This document shows positions 16,273 through 26,354 of a stretch of DNA of 64,000 nt, piece by piece. Location of the stretch: NCBI RefSeq assembly GCF_004360155.1, contig NZ_SAIS01000008.1, positions 62,001 through 126,000 on the forward strand, written 5' to 3'. A model generated the notes under the pieces. It did no database searches. It was not told where the DNA came from and saw nothing but the letters and a program-made list of their open reading frames with translations. Position 1 is the stretch's first letter. The number at the start of each line of letters is the position of its first letter. The stretch is from Paraglaciecola marina. GTDB lineage: Bacteria > Pseudomonadota > Gammaproteobacteria > Enterobacterales > Alteromonadaceae. A program made the position numbers and the translations under genes.

Positions 16273-17790
16273 ATGAGCGTTATTCGTCAGCAAGATTTTA
16301 TTGATAGTATTGAAGAGTCTTTGCAGTTTATTTCCTATTATCATCCACTCGACTACATCCAAGCAGTTGAAAAAGCCTATAACAAAGAGCAAAGTCAGGC
16401 TGCAAAAGATGCCATGGCACAAATTCTCATAAACTCTAGAATGTCTGCTGAAGGCAAGCGCCCTTTATGTCAAGACACCGGTATTGTTACATGTTTCGTT
16501 AAAATTGGTATGGGGGTAAAGTGGGATAAAACAGATTTAACTGTGCAACAAATGGTTGATGAAGGAACCCGTCGTGCCTACCTTAACCCTGACAATCCTC
16601 TTAGGGCATCGATTGTTGCAGACCCTGCAGGCACCCGTAAAAATACTAAAGATAATACACCCGCTGTGGTTCATATTGATACGGTTGCTGGCGATCATAT
16701 AGAAGTCATGATCGCTGCTAAAGGCGGTGGTTCAGAAAACAAATCTAAAATGGTTATGTTAAACCCTAGTGATGATATTGCAGATTGGGTAGTGAAAACT
16801 TTGCCAACTATGGGGGCAGGGTGGTGTCCACCTGGAATGTTAGGTATAGGTATAGGCGGTACAGCTGAAAAAGCCGCTGTACTTGCTAAAGAAAGCTTAA
16901 TGGATCCGGTAGATATTCAAGAGTTAATGGATAGAGGCGCTGAAACTACTGAAGAGAAGCTACGTTTAGATATCTTCAAAAAAGTAAATGACTTAGGGAT
17001 TGGTGCCCAAGGCTTAGGTGGTTTAACAACAGTTGTTGATATTAAGATAAAATCACTGCCTACTCATGCCGCCTCTAAGCCCGTAGCCATGATCCCTAAC
17101 TGCGCTGCAACACGCCACGCTCATTTTCACTTAGATGGTTCTGGTCCTGCTGATTTTACGCCCCCTAAACTTGAAGATTGGCCAGAGGTTACTTGGGAAG
17201 TAGCTGAGGGGACACGCCGTGTTAACTTAGATACAGTGAGCAAAGACGACATTCAAGAATGGAAAGTGGGTGAGACTGTCTTACTAACCGGTAAGATGTT
17301 GACTGGCCGTGATGCGGCCCATAAGCGTATTCAAACCATGTTGGCTAATGGCGAAGGCTTACCAGAAGGTGTGGATTTTGATAATAAATTTATCTATTAC
17401 GTGGGGCCAGTTGATGCGGTAGGCGATGAAGCAGTGGGACCTGCTGGCCCTACTACGGCAACACGTATGGACAAGTTTACTGACATGATGCTAGAAAAAA
17501 CCGGTATCAGTGGCATGATTGGTAAAGCAGAGCGTGGTCCTGCAACTGTGCAAAGTATTGCCAAGCACAAGTCTGTGTATTTGATGGCTGTGGGTGGCGC
17601 CGCTTATTTAGTGTCAAAAGCGATAAAAAATGCTCGTGTTGTAGCTTTTGAAGACTTAGGTATGGAAGCTATCTATGAATTTGATGTAGTTGATATGCCC
17701 GTGACCGTTGCTGTTGATAGCAGTGGTGCTAATGCCCATGAAACAGGGCCGGCAATTTGGAAAGTTAAAATTGCAGAAATGGAAAAGTAA
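16273..17790 (+). CDS. Class I (iron-sulfur) fumarate hydratase
   Basis: A 505-residue fumarase of the oxygen-sensitive 4Fe-4S class, interconverting fumarate and malate in the TCA cycle. Alpha and beta parts are fused: the N-terminal part has PLCQDTGIV, AKGGGSENKS, WCPPGMLGIGIGG and IPNCAATRH, whose cysteines bind the cluster. The C-terminal part has LTGKMLTGRDAAHKR, YYVGPVD and AVGPAGPTTATRMD. It belongs to the fused type common in Pseudomonas and Shewanella rather than to E. coli FumA/FumB by length, so I give no symbol. A strong terminator follows. Confidence 0.95.
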   Translation: MSVIRQQDFIDSIEESLQFISYYHPLDYIQAVEKAYNKEQSQAAKDAMAQILINSRMSAEGKRPLCQDTGIVTCFVKIGMGVKWDKTDLTVQQMVDEGTRRAYLNPDNPLRASIVADPAGTRKNTKDNTPAVVHIDTVAGDHIEVMIAAKGGGSENKSKMVMLNPSDDIADWVVKTLPTMGAGWCPPGMLGIGIGGTAEKAAVLAKESLMDPVDIQELMDRGAETTEEKLRLDIFKKVNDLGIGAQGLGGLTTVVDIKIKSLPTHAASKPVAMIPNCAATRHAHFHLDGSGPADFTPPKLEDWPEVTWEVAEGTRRVNLDTVSKDDIQEWKVGETVLLTGKMLTGRDAAHKRIQTMLANGEGLPEGVDFDNKFIYYVGPVDAVGDEAVGPAGPTTATRMDKFTDMMLEKTGISGMIGKAERGPATVQSIAKHKSVYLMAVGGAAYLVSKAIKNARVVAFEDLGMEAIYEFDVVDMPVTVAVDSSGANAHETGPAIWKVKIAEMEK

Positions 17791-17823
17791 GTAACGTTTA
17801 CTTACCATTAAAATGTACTCTTT

Positions 17824-17854
17824 AACGGCGGTTTTTACCGCCGTTTTTGTTTTT
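17824..17854 (+). terminator. Rho-independent terminator after the fumarase gene
   Basis: AACGGCGG (17824-17831), loop TTTTTA, CCGCCGTT (17838-17845), then TTTGTTTTT. A GC-rich stem followed by a T-run, the clearest intrinsic terminator in this part of the window. Confidence 0.9.
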
Positions 17855-17878
17855 AAGTTGTGAGGTATTTTAATTTTT

Positions 17879-19348
17879 ATGAGTCAGTTTAACGATCTTG
17901 TTACGTTATCTATATTTGCAGGTCTGTTTATTTTTGGTTTAATTTTGGGGGCTGGATTAATTGCAATTAGAGCTCGTAAAGCGCTAAAAAATGCAACGTC
18001 GCAAATGACAACTGTATATCAAGAGCAAGAAAAACAGTTACGTGACCAACTTGCCAAGCAAGATATTTTGATTAAAGAAATGAGTGCGGAGCAAAAGTCC
18101 GTATTAGAGCAGCAGCTACAAACACAAAATCGATTGGGGCAGCTAAACCAAAGAATTCAACGTATTCCAGAGCTAGAAGTAGAAAAAAATCAGTGGCAAC
18201 AACAATATAAACAGGCAAATGAGTATGCCACTGAGCTACGAGCAAAACTTGAAGCTCAAGCTGCAAGGTTTGAACAAGAGCAATTAGCCAGTATTGAAAA
18301 ATTGCAACTCTTAGAAGCTGCTGAAAAGAGGCTACAAACTCAGTTTGAAAATACAGCGAATAAAATTTTTCAACAGAAACAAGATACCTTTGCAGAGTCC
18401 AGTAAAGCAGGGTTAGATACTATTTTGTTGCCACTCAAAGAGCAGATTGAAGGTTTTAAGAAACAAGTTTCTGATCAATATGTAAAAGAAGGTCAAGAAA
18501 GAGCTTCTCTGAAAACTGAAATATTAGGCCTGAAAGAACTCAACCAACAAATCACCCAAGACGCAGCAGCATTGACTAAAGCCCTGAAAGGGGACAACAA
18601 AGCCCAAGGAAATTGGGGGGAAGTGATATTGGAGCGTGTTCTTAAAGAGTCAGGTTTAAGGGAAGGTCACGAGTTTGACACCCAGGTTCCGTTAAAAAAT
18701 GAAGCTGGTAAAAGCTATCAACCAGATGTAGTGGTGCATTTGCCTGGTAACAAGGACGTGGTTGTTGACTCTAAAGTGTCATTGGCTGCCTATGAGCGTT
18801 ACTTCAATGAGCAAGAAGACGACGTTGTCAGAGCGACCCATTTACGAGACCACATTACCTCTATGAGAAGTCATATTAAAGAGTTAGGTAAAAAGGACTA
18901 TCAAGACCTAACGGGCATTCGTAGTCTAGACTATGTTTTGATGTTCATCCCAATTGAGTCTGCATTTATACTTGCCGCAGACCAAGCCCCAGACATACTG
19001 AAGTTAGCGTTCGATCACAATATTATGCTAGTAAGCCCAACAAACTTGCTGGTGGCTCTGCGAACCATCAATAACATTTGGCAATATGAATATCAAAACC
19101 AGAATGCACAAAAAATTGCGAATAATGCGGCTAAGTTATATGACAAGTTTCATGGTTTTGTAAGTGATATGGATAAAGTGGGTAAAGCTATTGATGCCAG
19201 CCAGAAGAACTTCGATAGTGCTATGAATAAACTGTCTACAGGAAAGGGAAATATTGTTCGGCAAGTGGAGCAATTTCGACAGCTAGGCGTACAAACAAAC
19301 AAAAATTTAGATGGTAAACTTTTAGATCGCTCAGATCTTGAGGATTGA
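17879..19348 (+). CDS. rmuC: DNA recombination protein RmuC
   Basis: 489 residues. One N-terminal membrane segment (LVTLSIFAGLFIFGLILGAG, about 7-26) is followed by a long Gln/Glu-rich coiled coil (about 40-200). The conserved RmuC nuclease-like domain comes next: ALKGDNKAQGNWGEVILERVL, PDVVVHLPGNKDVVVDSKVSL, YERY, DYVLMFIPIESAFILA, and SPTNLLVALRTINNIW. RmuC limits inversion between short inverted repeats. Single gene between the fumarase and the LacI regulator. The ATG at 17879 lacks a strong ribosome box. Confidence 0.94.
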   Translation: MSQFNDLVTLSIFAGLFIFGLILGAGLIAIRARKALKNATSQMTTVYQEQEKQLRDQLAKQDILIKEMSAEQKSVLEQQLQTQNRLGQLNQRIQRIPELEVEKNQWQQQYKQANEYATELRAKLEAQAARFEQEQLASIEKLQLLEAAEKRLQTQFENTANKIFQQKQDTFAESSKAGLDTILLPLKEQIEGFKKQVSDQYVKEGQERASLKTEILGLKELNQQITQDAAALTKALKGDNKAQGNWGEVILERVLKESGLREGHEFDTQVPLKNEAGKSYQPDVVVHLPGNKDVVVDSKVSLAAYERYFNEQEDDVVRATHLRDHITSMRSHIKELGKKDYQDLTGIRSLDYVLMFIPIESAFILAADQAPDILKLAFDHNIMLVSPTNLLVALRTINNIWQYEYQNQNAQKIANNAAKLYDKFHGFVSDMDKVGKAIDASQKNFDSAMNKLSTGKGNIVRQVEQFRQLGVQTNKNLDGKLLDRSDLED

Positions 19349-19427
19349 TTAGCAAGATACTGTTTTAACTATCTTTTAGTTAAAAAAAATGTAGGTTTAA
19401 TAGTTATGTTTGTATGTAATTAGTTAA

Positions 19428-19444
19428 ATGAAAACGTTTTACAT
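19428..19444. promoter_or_regulatory. LacI-type operator before the lacI-family gene
   Basis: ATGAAAACGTTTTACAT is a near-perfect palindrome centred on CG, 39 bases upstream of the regulator start. Matching palindromes stand before the transporter operon and the TBDR gene. It suggests autoregulation. Confidence 0.75.
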
Positions 19445-19483
19445 GTTAATGTTAACATAACGTTGAATACAGAAGGAAAAACT

Positions 19484-20500
19484 GTGGCAGCTCTGGGTAT
19501 AAAAGATATAGCAGCCTTGGCCAATGTGTCGCCAGCGACTGTTTCAAGGGTGTTTAGTGCACCAGAAATGGTCTCTAAAAAAACTTTAGAAAAAGTGCAA
19601 AAAGTGATCGATGAGTCTGGGTATAGGCCTAACCGAATTGGGGCCAGTTTACGGACACGTAAAAGCGGTAATATTGTGGCTATTATTCCAGACATCACTA
19701 ACCCTGTGAATGCGGGGATCATCCGTGCCATTGAGCAAAAAGCCCATACTGCAGGTTATTCTGTTTTACTTGGCGATACGCAAGGTTTACACGAGCGCGA
19801 ACAACACTATGCAGATTTAGTCACCCACGGTCAGGCTGATGGCGTATTACTGTTTTGTTCTAGCATTCCTTTTAAAACGGATCCTACTTTAAACCTAGCT
19901 CAGCAATTACCGCCTATGGTTAACGGTAACGAAAAAATAGACTCTGATGAAGTAGTACAAGTTGCTGTTGATAATGTAGCGGCAGCTAAAAGAGCTGTTA
20001 AGCATTTAATAGATCTAGGGCATAAATATATTGCAGCGGTTACAGGGCCTGATGATATTGCGAGCTCTAATGAGCGGCTTGAAGGTTATAGGTCTGCGCT
20101 TGAGGACGCTAATATTCCTTTAGATAGTGGGCTTTGTATTCAGGGCGAGTACGATGTGGAGTCTGGTATGAAATGTGCCGGGCAGTTGCTGTTACTGCGT
20201 CAAAGACCAACCGCTATTTTTTGCTTTAGTGATGATATGGCAATTGGTGTAATGAAATTTGTGCAAAAACAAGGCTTCTCAGTACCTGAAGATATCTCAG
20301 TGATGGGGTTTGATGATATTAATTATGCGCAATTGGTTTCACCGGCACTTACTACGGTACATCAGCCCTTAGAGGAAATTGGTGGTTTGTGTATTGAATT
20401 ACTGCTTAAGCAACTGAAAGGCGAGTATGTAGAGCCAGGTAGACGTTTTCTACCCTTTGAGTTAAAAGTTAGAGGTAGTACTGGGCCGGCTCCAACTTAG
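19484..20500 (+). CDS. LacI-family regulator of the beta-glucan locus
   Basis: A 338-residue regulator. The start is taken at GTG 19484, six bases after AAGGA; a TTG at 19463 would add seven residues but has no ribosome site. The N-terminal helix-turn-helix reads IKDIAALANVSPATVSRVFS, with the hinge helix YRPNRIGASLRTRKSG. The effector domain resembles sugar-binding proteins, e.g. VAIIPDITNPVNAGIIRAIE, DGVLLFC, FSDDMAIGVM and VMGFDDINYA. It resembles CytR-type LacI regulators. Its position and the shared operators point to control of the GPH/GH94/GH5 operon and the TBDR gene; the inducer is probably a beta-glucoside such as cellobiose (inference). Confidence 0.9.
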   Translation: MAALGIKDIAALANVSPATVSRVFSAPEMVSKKTLEKVQKVIDESGYRPNRIGASLRTRKSGNIVAIIPDITNPVNAGIIRAIEQKAHTAGYSVLLGDTQGLHEREQHYADLVTHGQADGVLLFCSSIPFKTDPTLNLAQQLPPMVNGNEKIDSDEVVQVAVDNVAAAKRAVKHLIDLGHKYIAAVTGPDDIASSNERLEGYRSALEDANIPLDSGLCIQGEYDVESGMKCAGQLLLLRQRPTAIFCFSDDMAIGVMKFVQKQGFSVPEDISVMGFDDINYAQLVSPALTTVHQPLEEIGGLCIELLLKQLKGEYVEPGRRFLPFELKVRGSTGPAPT

Positions 20501-20561
20501 GTTTCGCAATTTACTTTTAAAGTTTAAAGAAAAAACTAGAGTAACCCCCTACAAGTTACCC

Positions 20562-20584
20562 TAGCCCCCATTTCCCATGGGCTA
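20562..20584. terminator. Short hairpin between convergent lacI-type and GH5 genes
   Basis: TAGCCC at 20562-20567 pairs with GGGCTA at 20579-20584. The stem is only six pairs and no T-run follows on either strand, so this is a weak candidate. Confidence 0.3.
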
Positions 20585-20589
20585 AACAG

Positions 20590-21687
20590 TTAATTTTGCT
20601 GTTGAAGTTGTTTCTTGAAAAACGCACCTTGTTCAGTAGGTGTGTAATTCCAATCTTTTATCATGGTCGGTGACCACTGTGGATCAAATGCCCATACAAC
20701 CCAAGAAATGTCTCTTGCTTCGATAAACTCCATAATTTGAGGCCCATAGCTTCCATCATTGATTACTGGAATATGTGCACCTAAACCATCTGCACTTACC
20801 CAACCCAATTCTGTTGCAATAATTGGATAGTCTTTCGCTGCAAAACCCCACACTGATTCCCAGAGGTCAAAAAAGTTTTGTTTTGATTTAACCTTAGGTT
20901 TAGCCTTTTGGGGGTAGGGATGCACAGCATAAGCTATTCCTTGACGGGCAATGGGGGATTGTTTAACAGGACGTAAATCATATGCCCAGTTAAAGCCTGC
21001 TACTAGTGGGATCACATTCTTGTCGTGAGCGTAAATAACGTCAATGAGTTGCTCATTTAAGGCTTTCCAATCATGCCAGTTTGCTTTTCCTGCTCTGCCG
21101 CCTTGATCCGTAGGTTCGTTGAATAGTTCATATACCGCAATAGTCGATACACCTGAGTAACGAAAAGACACATCTTTCCAGAAGGTAAAGGTTTCTTTCT
21201 TTGTGGTGTCGTACATAGGGTGTTGAAACAGTTCATCTGGTAAATAACCGATAGAGTGCCAATCTATAATGAGGTACATATCTAAAGAGTTTGCCCAAAT
21301 TACAGCTTCATCAATGATTTTGAAGTACTCTTCTTTACCATTTTTTTTCCAAGAAATAGGGTGAATGGGTAGCCTTACAACATTCGCTCCCCAATCTTTC
21401 AGCTCTTTGAATAAAGATAAAGACCATTGTTTTTGAGTACGTAGTTTATCTGGATCTGCGATATTTACACCACGAAAAACAAAGGTTTGCCCTTTCTCAT
21501 CAACGAGTTTGTTTCCTTTTACTCGAATAAACGCTTGTTCATTAACTAATTGACTGCCGTCAAACGTGCCCGGGTAGGGCACGTTCCACCAATCTTTAGT
21601 ATTACTAGAGCTATTACTTGCTGCAAAAACACTTACATTAAAAAATAAAATGAATAATGCTGAAGTAGTAATAAGTTTTTTCATCAT
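20590..21687 (-). CDS. Secreted glycoside hydrolase family 5 (cellulase-like)
   Basis: 365 residues with a signal peptide (cleavage near VFA-ASN, about residue 22) and a single GH5 TIM barrel. Visible catalytic residues are the acid/base Glu191 in YELFNEP and the probable nucleophile Glu293 in YPIIATELGW. Other GH5 landmarks are VRLPIHP, LIIDWHS and AVHPYP. It should cut beta-1,4-glucans in the periplasm or outside. Substrate is inferred from the adjacent cellobiose phosphorylase; beta-mannan or xyloglucan specificity cannot be ruled out. Start at the tandem ATG at 21687 with AAGG before it. Last gene of the GPH-GH94-GH5 operon. Confidence 0.88.
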   Translation of the reverse strand: MMKKLITTSALFILFFNVSVFAASNSSSNTKDWWNVPYPGTFDGSQLVNEQAFIRVKGNKLVDEKGQTFVFRGVNIADPDKLRTQKQWSLSLFKELKDWGANVVRLPIHPISWKKNGKEEYFKIIDEAVIWANSLDMYLIIDWHSIGYLPDELFQHPMYDTTKKETFTFWKDVSFRYSGVSTIAVYELFNEPTDQGGRAGKANWHDWKALNEQLIDVIYAHDKNVIPLVAGFNWAYDLRPVKQSPIARQGIAYAVHPYPQKAKPKVKSKQNFFDLWESVWGFAAKDYPIIATELGWVSADGLGAHIPVINDGSYGPQIMEFIEARDISWVVWAFDPQWSPTMIKDWNYTPTEQGAFFKKQLQQQN

Positions 21688-21699
21688 AGACCTTAGGGG

Positions 21700-24165
21700 T
21701 TATTTACTTAAGGTTGCGACAATCTTATGGCTTCCAGAGTAAGCGATTGGATCAATCACATTACCTACTATTTCCTGTCCATCAACTGTCAAAGATATAG
21801 CACCCTTACTTATTCCCTGAGGATTACGTAATGTAATCTCGTAACGAGCGCCACGGAACTCTCGATTAATCTTAACATTATCCCAAGCGGGTAAAATACA
21901 TGGGTCAATACTTAACCCTTCATATGTTGGCTTAATACCTAAGATGTATTGGGTCGCAGCATAATAGTTCCACGCTGCAGTACCGGTTAACCAAGAATTT
22001 TTAGCTTCACCAGGATGTTCTGCATCTGCACCAGCTATCATTTGGCTGTATACATAGGGTTCTGTTTTATGAAGATCTTGAACATCTTGTAAAAATGCAG
22101 GTGTGATTTTACTGTAATATTCATAGGCCTTCTCAGCACGTCCAAGCATAGCTTCAGAAATGGTTATCCATGGGTTGTTATGACAGAAAATCCCCGCATT
22201 TTCTTTATAGCCAGGAGGATAAGAGGTGATTTCACCTATATATTTATCATAGTTAGTATAAGCGGGTTGGTTGAGCATGATGCCGAAATCGGTTGATAGG
22301 TGCTCTTCAACAGAATTCATGGCTTGTAATGCTTTACCATCGTCTAAGCCAATTCCTGCCATGGCGCAGAACCCTTGAGATTCAATGAAAATCTTACCTT
22401 CGGTATTCTCATTGCTTCCTATTTTTTCACCTTTTGCATTATAGGCACGAATAAACCAAGCCCCGTCCCATGCATGCTGTTTTACGGTTTCACGCATTAA
22501 CTCAACGTGTTGTAAGCAGTTGGCTGCAAGCTCGTCTTTACCTATTTTTTTACATAAATCGACAAACTCTTGACCGTATAACACGAACTGCCCAGCAATC
22601 ATCACTGATTCAGCAATATCTGATGCGCCACGTTGGGTGGTTTGGTATGACTCATTTGGATCTTCAGAGAAACAGTTTAGGTTTAAACAGTCATTCCAAT
22701 CAGCTCTACCGATCAAAGGCAAACCGTGTGGGCCTAAGTTATTTACTACGTGATTAAACGCGCGATTGAGGTGTTCAAAGTGCGTGGCTGTGTTATCTAA
22801 ATCGCTATCAAACGGTACCACTTCATCTAAAATACTAAAATCACCTGTTTCTTTAATATAGTTTGCTGTAGAAAGCACCATCCACATAGGGTCATCGTTA
22901 AAATTACCACCTATATTGGCATTACCTTTTTTAGTTAAAGGTTGATATTGGTGATAAGCAGAACCATCTGTCTTTTGGGTAGCAGATAAGTCTAGAATAC
23001 GTTCTTTAACTTTCTCGGGCACCATGTGGGCAAACCCTATGGTATCTTGGTTTGAGTCTCTGAACCCCATACCTCGCCCGATGCCTGATTCGTAGAATGA
23101 GGCACTACGAGATAAGTTGAAAGTCACCATATTTTGATACTGATTCCAGATATTAACGGCTCGGTTAAATTTGTCATCTGGTGATTCAACTGTAAATTTA
23201 CTTAATAAGTTAAACCAATAATCATTAAGCTTTTTAAGCTCAGCGGCCACTTTTTCATCAGTATCAAATCTGCCACTAAGTGCTTCTGCTGGTGCTTTGT
23301 TAATAACATTAAGGCCCGACCATTTATTTTCTGGCTCGACTTCACAATAACCTAGTACAAAGACTAATGATTGGCTTTCACCTGGTGCAAGCTCTACTTT
23401 AAGATGGTGAGATGCGATAGGAGACCAGCCACGAGCTAAGGAGTTCTTAGTTACCCCAGACTCAACTGCCACAGGACGATCAAAACCTCTATATGGACCA
23501 AGAAAAGTTTCACGGTCAGTTTCAAATCCAGCTACTTCACGATTCACTGAATAAAAAGAGTAATGGTTGCGTCTCTCGCGGTATTCTGTTTTGTGAAAAA
23601 TAGTACTACCTGCTACTTCTACTTCACCTGTTGAAAGGTTTCTTTGGAAGTTAGCGCCATCATCTTCAGCATTCCATAAACACCATTCGATGAATGAAAA
23701 TACATCGACTGTTTTCGTTTCTGAGGTGTTATTTGTTAATTTTAAACTATGAACTTCAGCTTTCGTGTCTAAAGGAATAAAGCTAGTAATTTCTGAAGCA
23801 ATACCAATTTTACTAGCATTGAAACGGCTATATCCCATACCGTGTCTACAAGAGTATTCATCTAACTGAGTATCAACAGGAAGGCCAGTCGCAGACCAAT
23901 ATTGCTCGTCACACTTTAAGTAAAAATAACGACCGCCGTTATCTACAGGCACATTATTGTAGCGATAGCGAGTTAAACGACGAAATTTAGGATCGCGATA
24001 AAAACAATAGCCACCGGCGGTATTTGATATCAATCCATAGAATCCATCGTTCCCAAGATAGTTAATCCATGGGGTAGGCGTATATGGTGTTGTAATTACA
24101 TATTCATAGTTTTCATCATCGAAATAACCGAATTTTTCGTTTGTTTCAGTGGCTGGGTTTTGCAT
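21700..24165 (-). CDS. Cellobiose phosphorylase, GH94
   Basis: An 821-residue inverting phosphorylase producing glucose 1-phosphate and glucose from cellobiose, which saves ATP on entry to glycolysis. GH94 landmarks: N-terminal beta-sandwich start GYFDDENYEYVITTPYTPTP, GRGMGFRDSNQD (363-374), and GRADWNDCLN (487-496), whose Asp492 sits at the place of the general acid. YKENAGIFCHNNPW and NSWLTGTAAW are phosphate- and sugar-site segments. I start at ATG 24165 (AAGGGA nine bases upstream); the TTG at 24213 is an extension. No signal peptide, so cytoplasmic. The length fits cellobiose phosphorylase better than cellodextrin or chitobiose enzymes. Confidence 0.92.
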   Translation of the reverse strand: MQNPATETNEKFGYFDDENYEYVITTPYTPTPWINYLGNDGFYGLISNTAGGYCFYRDPKFRRLTRYRYNNVPVDNGGRYFYLKCDEQYWSATGLPVDTQLDEYSCRHGMGYSRFNASKIGIASEITSFIPLDTKAEVHSLKLTNNTSETKTVDVFSFIEWCLWNAEDDGANFQRNLSTGEVEVAGSTIFHKTEYRERRNHYSFYSVNREVAGFETDRETFLGPYRGFDRPVAVESGVTKNSLARGWSPIASHHLKVELAPGESQSLVFVLGYCEVEPENKWSGLNVINKAPAEALSGRFDTDEKVAAELKKLNDYWFNLLSKFTVESPDDKFNRAVNIWNQYQNMVTFNLSRSASFYESGIGRGMGFRDSNQDTIGFAHMVPEKVKERILDLSATQKTDGSAYHQYQPLTKKGNANIGGNFNDDPMWMVLSTANYIKETGDFSILDEVVPFDSDLDNTATHFEHLNRAFNHVVNNLGPHGLPLIGRADWNDCLNLNCFSEDPNESYQTTQRGASDIAESVMIAGQFVLYGQEFVDLCKKIGKDELAANCLQHVELMRETVKQHAWDGAWFIRAYNAKGEKIGSNENTEGKIFIESQGFCAMAGIGLDDGKALQAMNSVEEHLSTDFGIMLNQPAYTNYDKYIGEITSYPPGYKENAGIFCHNNPWITISEAMLGRAEKAYEYYSKITPAFLQDVQDLHKTEPYVYSQMIAGADAEHPGEAKNSWLTGTAAWNYYAATQYILGIKPTYEGLSIDPCILPAWDNVKINREFRGARYEITLRNPQGISKGAISLTVDGQEIVGNVIDPIAYSGSHKIVATLSK

Positions 24166-24236
24166 GTTTTTCAATCCCTTCTTATTTAATGGTTTAAAAT
24201 TTAAGGTACTCAATTGTCACTAGTATTGAGTCATAG

Positions 24237-25790
24237 TTATTCGATGATAGGTGTCGCTGTTTTTCGACGCGCTATTAGTTCTTCCGTCATTTGACGTTGT
24301 TTTTGCTCTGTTATCGGATAAAAGAGCATTAATACCGCAGCGGCGAAACCGAAACCTGCAGGTATAAAACTCATAAGCAAAGCCATAGCAGGCAATGAAC
24401 CATCTATAGTTGTTGGGTCCATACCGTCGTATCCGTAGCTTGCCAATACTACTAGCATTAATGCTCCGGCAAATCCGCTACCTGTTTTTTGTACAAAGGT
24501 CCCAGCTGAGTATATTAAGCCAGTTGCTCGTCGACCATTGCGCCATTCGTTGTAGTCGGCTGAGTCACCTAACATAGAAAAGAAAAGGGTAGGCATCATG
24601 GCAGCGAAAAATTCAGCACCGCAACCCAGTACGAATATTTGAACCACGCTCGTACCTGGCAGCCAGAAAAATCCGCAGGTTAATAAGCTACTCATTGCCA
24701 ATGCTATGATGAGGAGGGTTTTACGACCAATTTTTTCGGCAATAACGCTAGTACACAAGGCGCCTAAAATAGAGACAACAAGTAACGCAATAAAATATTG
24801 CCCGGCCATAATTTCGTCACCCACGTAATACTTAAAGTAATAGGCGATGACTCCATATTTAATACCGTTGAACATCATGGTTAAAAAGCCGATGCCTAAT
24901 AAAATTAACCATGGTTTGTTTGTGATGAGGTCAAGCATATCTTGTTGTACACCAGATTTAGCCGCTGCATTACTCTCTTGATTTTTTTTGAGTAAACGCT
25001 TTACAAACCAAGTCATTAAGCTGATGACTAAGACAAATAAAATACCGGTTATCCAATTGCGAAAGTGGAAAAATGCCGTCATAAACCCAAGTGGCAATAG
25101 GATAAAAGGCAACTGCTTGCTAAGGTCCTTTAATTCACTAGCTAGGCTTTTTTGCTCTTTTAGTACCGGCTTGACTCGTTCTTTAGTGGTGGCAACTGAG
25201 ATAACCATTAAAGCCATTAACAACCCAGCAAAGAAATACATAGTGTACTGATAGCCTAGAGCATCATCGCCGGCGCCAAATTTACTGACTAAGGTTGGTA
25301 AAAAGCCCATTACGAATAAGCCACCTAAAAATGCTCCGGCAAAACGAAAGCCGCTTAAGCTGGTGCGCTCGTTATCATCTTCAGTCATTACTCCCATTAA
25401 TGCTGAATAGGGAACGTTGTTAACTGTATATGCGAGCGTCAGTCCTATGTAGGTTACATAGGCATAAATGAGTTTGCCGTTTGCTGATAAATCTGGGGAG
25501 GTAAAACAAAGCACCATAAATAAACATAGAAATGGGGTTGACCAGAATATCCAAGGTCTAAATTTACCCCATGCAGTATTTGTACGGTCGGCAATCATAC
25601 CCATTATGATGTCTGTAACACCGTCAGATAACCTAACGACTAAAAATAGAATGGCTGCTGCAGAAGCTGCCAATCCGAAGGTGTCAGTATAAAATACCGC
25701 TAGGTATGCTAGAGCCCCGCGCCAAACTAAATTGGCTGCCGCGTCGCCCATGGCATAACCTACTTTTTCATACAGTGGCAATTTTGTCAT
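24237..25790 (-). CDS. GPH-family sugar:cation symporter (MFS)
   Basis: 517 residues with about 12 hydrophobic segments, of the glycoside-pentoside-hexuronide family (MelB/XynP-like). The start MTKLPLYEKVGYAMGDAAAN and LSDGVTDIIMGMIADRTNTAWGKFRPW carry the family signature, including the conserved Asp residues used for cation and sugar coupling. VNNVPYSALMG and NEWRNGRRATGLIYSAG are also typical. It probably imports cellobiose or other oligosaccharides from the periplasm. First gene of the operon, 71 bp before GH94, and preceded by a perfect LacI-type operator. Confidence 0.9.
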   Translation of the reverse strand: MTKLPLYEKVGYAMGDAAANLVWRGALAYLAVFYTDTFGLAASAAAILFLVVRLSDGVTDIIMGMIADRTNTAWGKFRPWIFWSTPFLCLFMVLCFTSPDLSANGKLIYAYVTYIGLTLAYTVNNVPYSALMGVMTEDDNERTSLSGFRFAGAFLGGLFVMGFLPTLVSKFGAGDDALGYQYTMYFFAGLLMALMVISVATTKERVKPVLKEQKSLASELKDLSKQLPFILLPLGFMTAFFHFRNWITGILFVLVISLMTWFVKRLLKKNQESNAAAKSGVQQDMLDLITNKPWLILLGIGFLTMMFNGIKYGVIAYYFKYYVGDEIMAGQYFIALLVVSILGALCTSVIAEKIGRKTLLIIALAMSSLLTCGFFWLPGTSVVQIFVLGCGAEFFAAMMPTLFFSMLGDSADYNEWRNGRRATGLIYSAGTFVQKTGSGFAGALMLVVLASYGYDGMDPTTIDGSLPAMALLMSFIPAGFGFAAAVLMLFYPITEQKQRQMTEELIARRKTATPIIE

Positions 25791-25922
25791 TCTTAAAACT
25801 CCGAAACTTCATCATGTGTATATGCAATTGCATAGGTAGAATTCAATTTTTAGCAGAATATACCAAGGTTTAATAAAAGTAAGTTAATGGCGAATATCTA
25901 CGGTGATTAGTCTAAATATTAA

Positions 25923-25936
25923 TGAAAACGTTTTCA
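25923..25936. promoter_or_regulatory. LacI-type operator before the GPH/GH94/GH5 operon
   Basis: TGAAAACGTTTTCA, a perfect 14-base palindrome, 133 bases upstream of the transporter start. Same sequence class as the sites before the regulator and the TBDR gene. Confidence 0.8.
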
Positions 25937-26354
25937 ATAACTTCTTGTGAAAAAAAAGTACATATTGTAAAAATATGTTATTTTTAAGTAACTTTTATAA
26001 GTTCATTTTAACGATTTAACGGTCCGTTTTGCCGAGTTAATGTTGACTGATTGTAACGTTCGTGTCGAAGCTAGTTTCTATAAATTACAACTTTTGTAGC
26101 GATATTGTTAATATTTTTGTTTGGTTTTTTATATTTATTATTTTAATTTAATCGTCGCAACTTATTGTTTTTAAAGATTAAAGTTTTTATTTTTTGACGT
26201 TTTATGTATTTGAGTGGATGGTCAATCAACACTTGTTATTGATGATCTTATTTTTTAAATGTAAAATTTGTTGAGTTAAATCATTGACAATTACGCAAGG
26301 TGTAAAATAAATGTAAATTTTTATTGACCTGCAGCCAAGTGTTCTTTAATTTAA

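Noticed and set aside
25937-26350. AT-rich tract as a possible replication origin or riboswitch
   Set aside because: No DnaA-box cluster, iterons or recognisable aptamer were found; divergent promoters explain the AT content.
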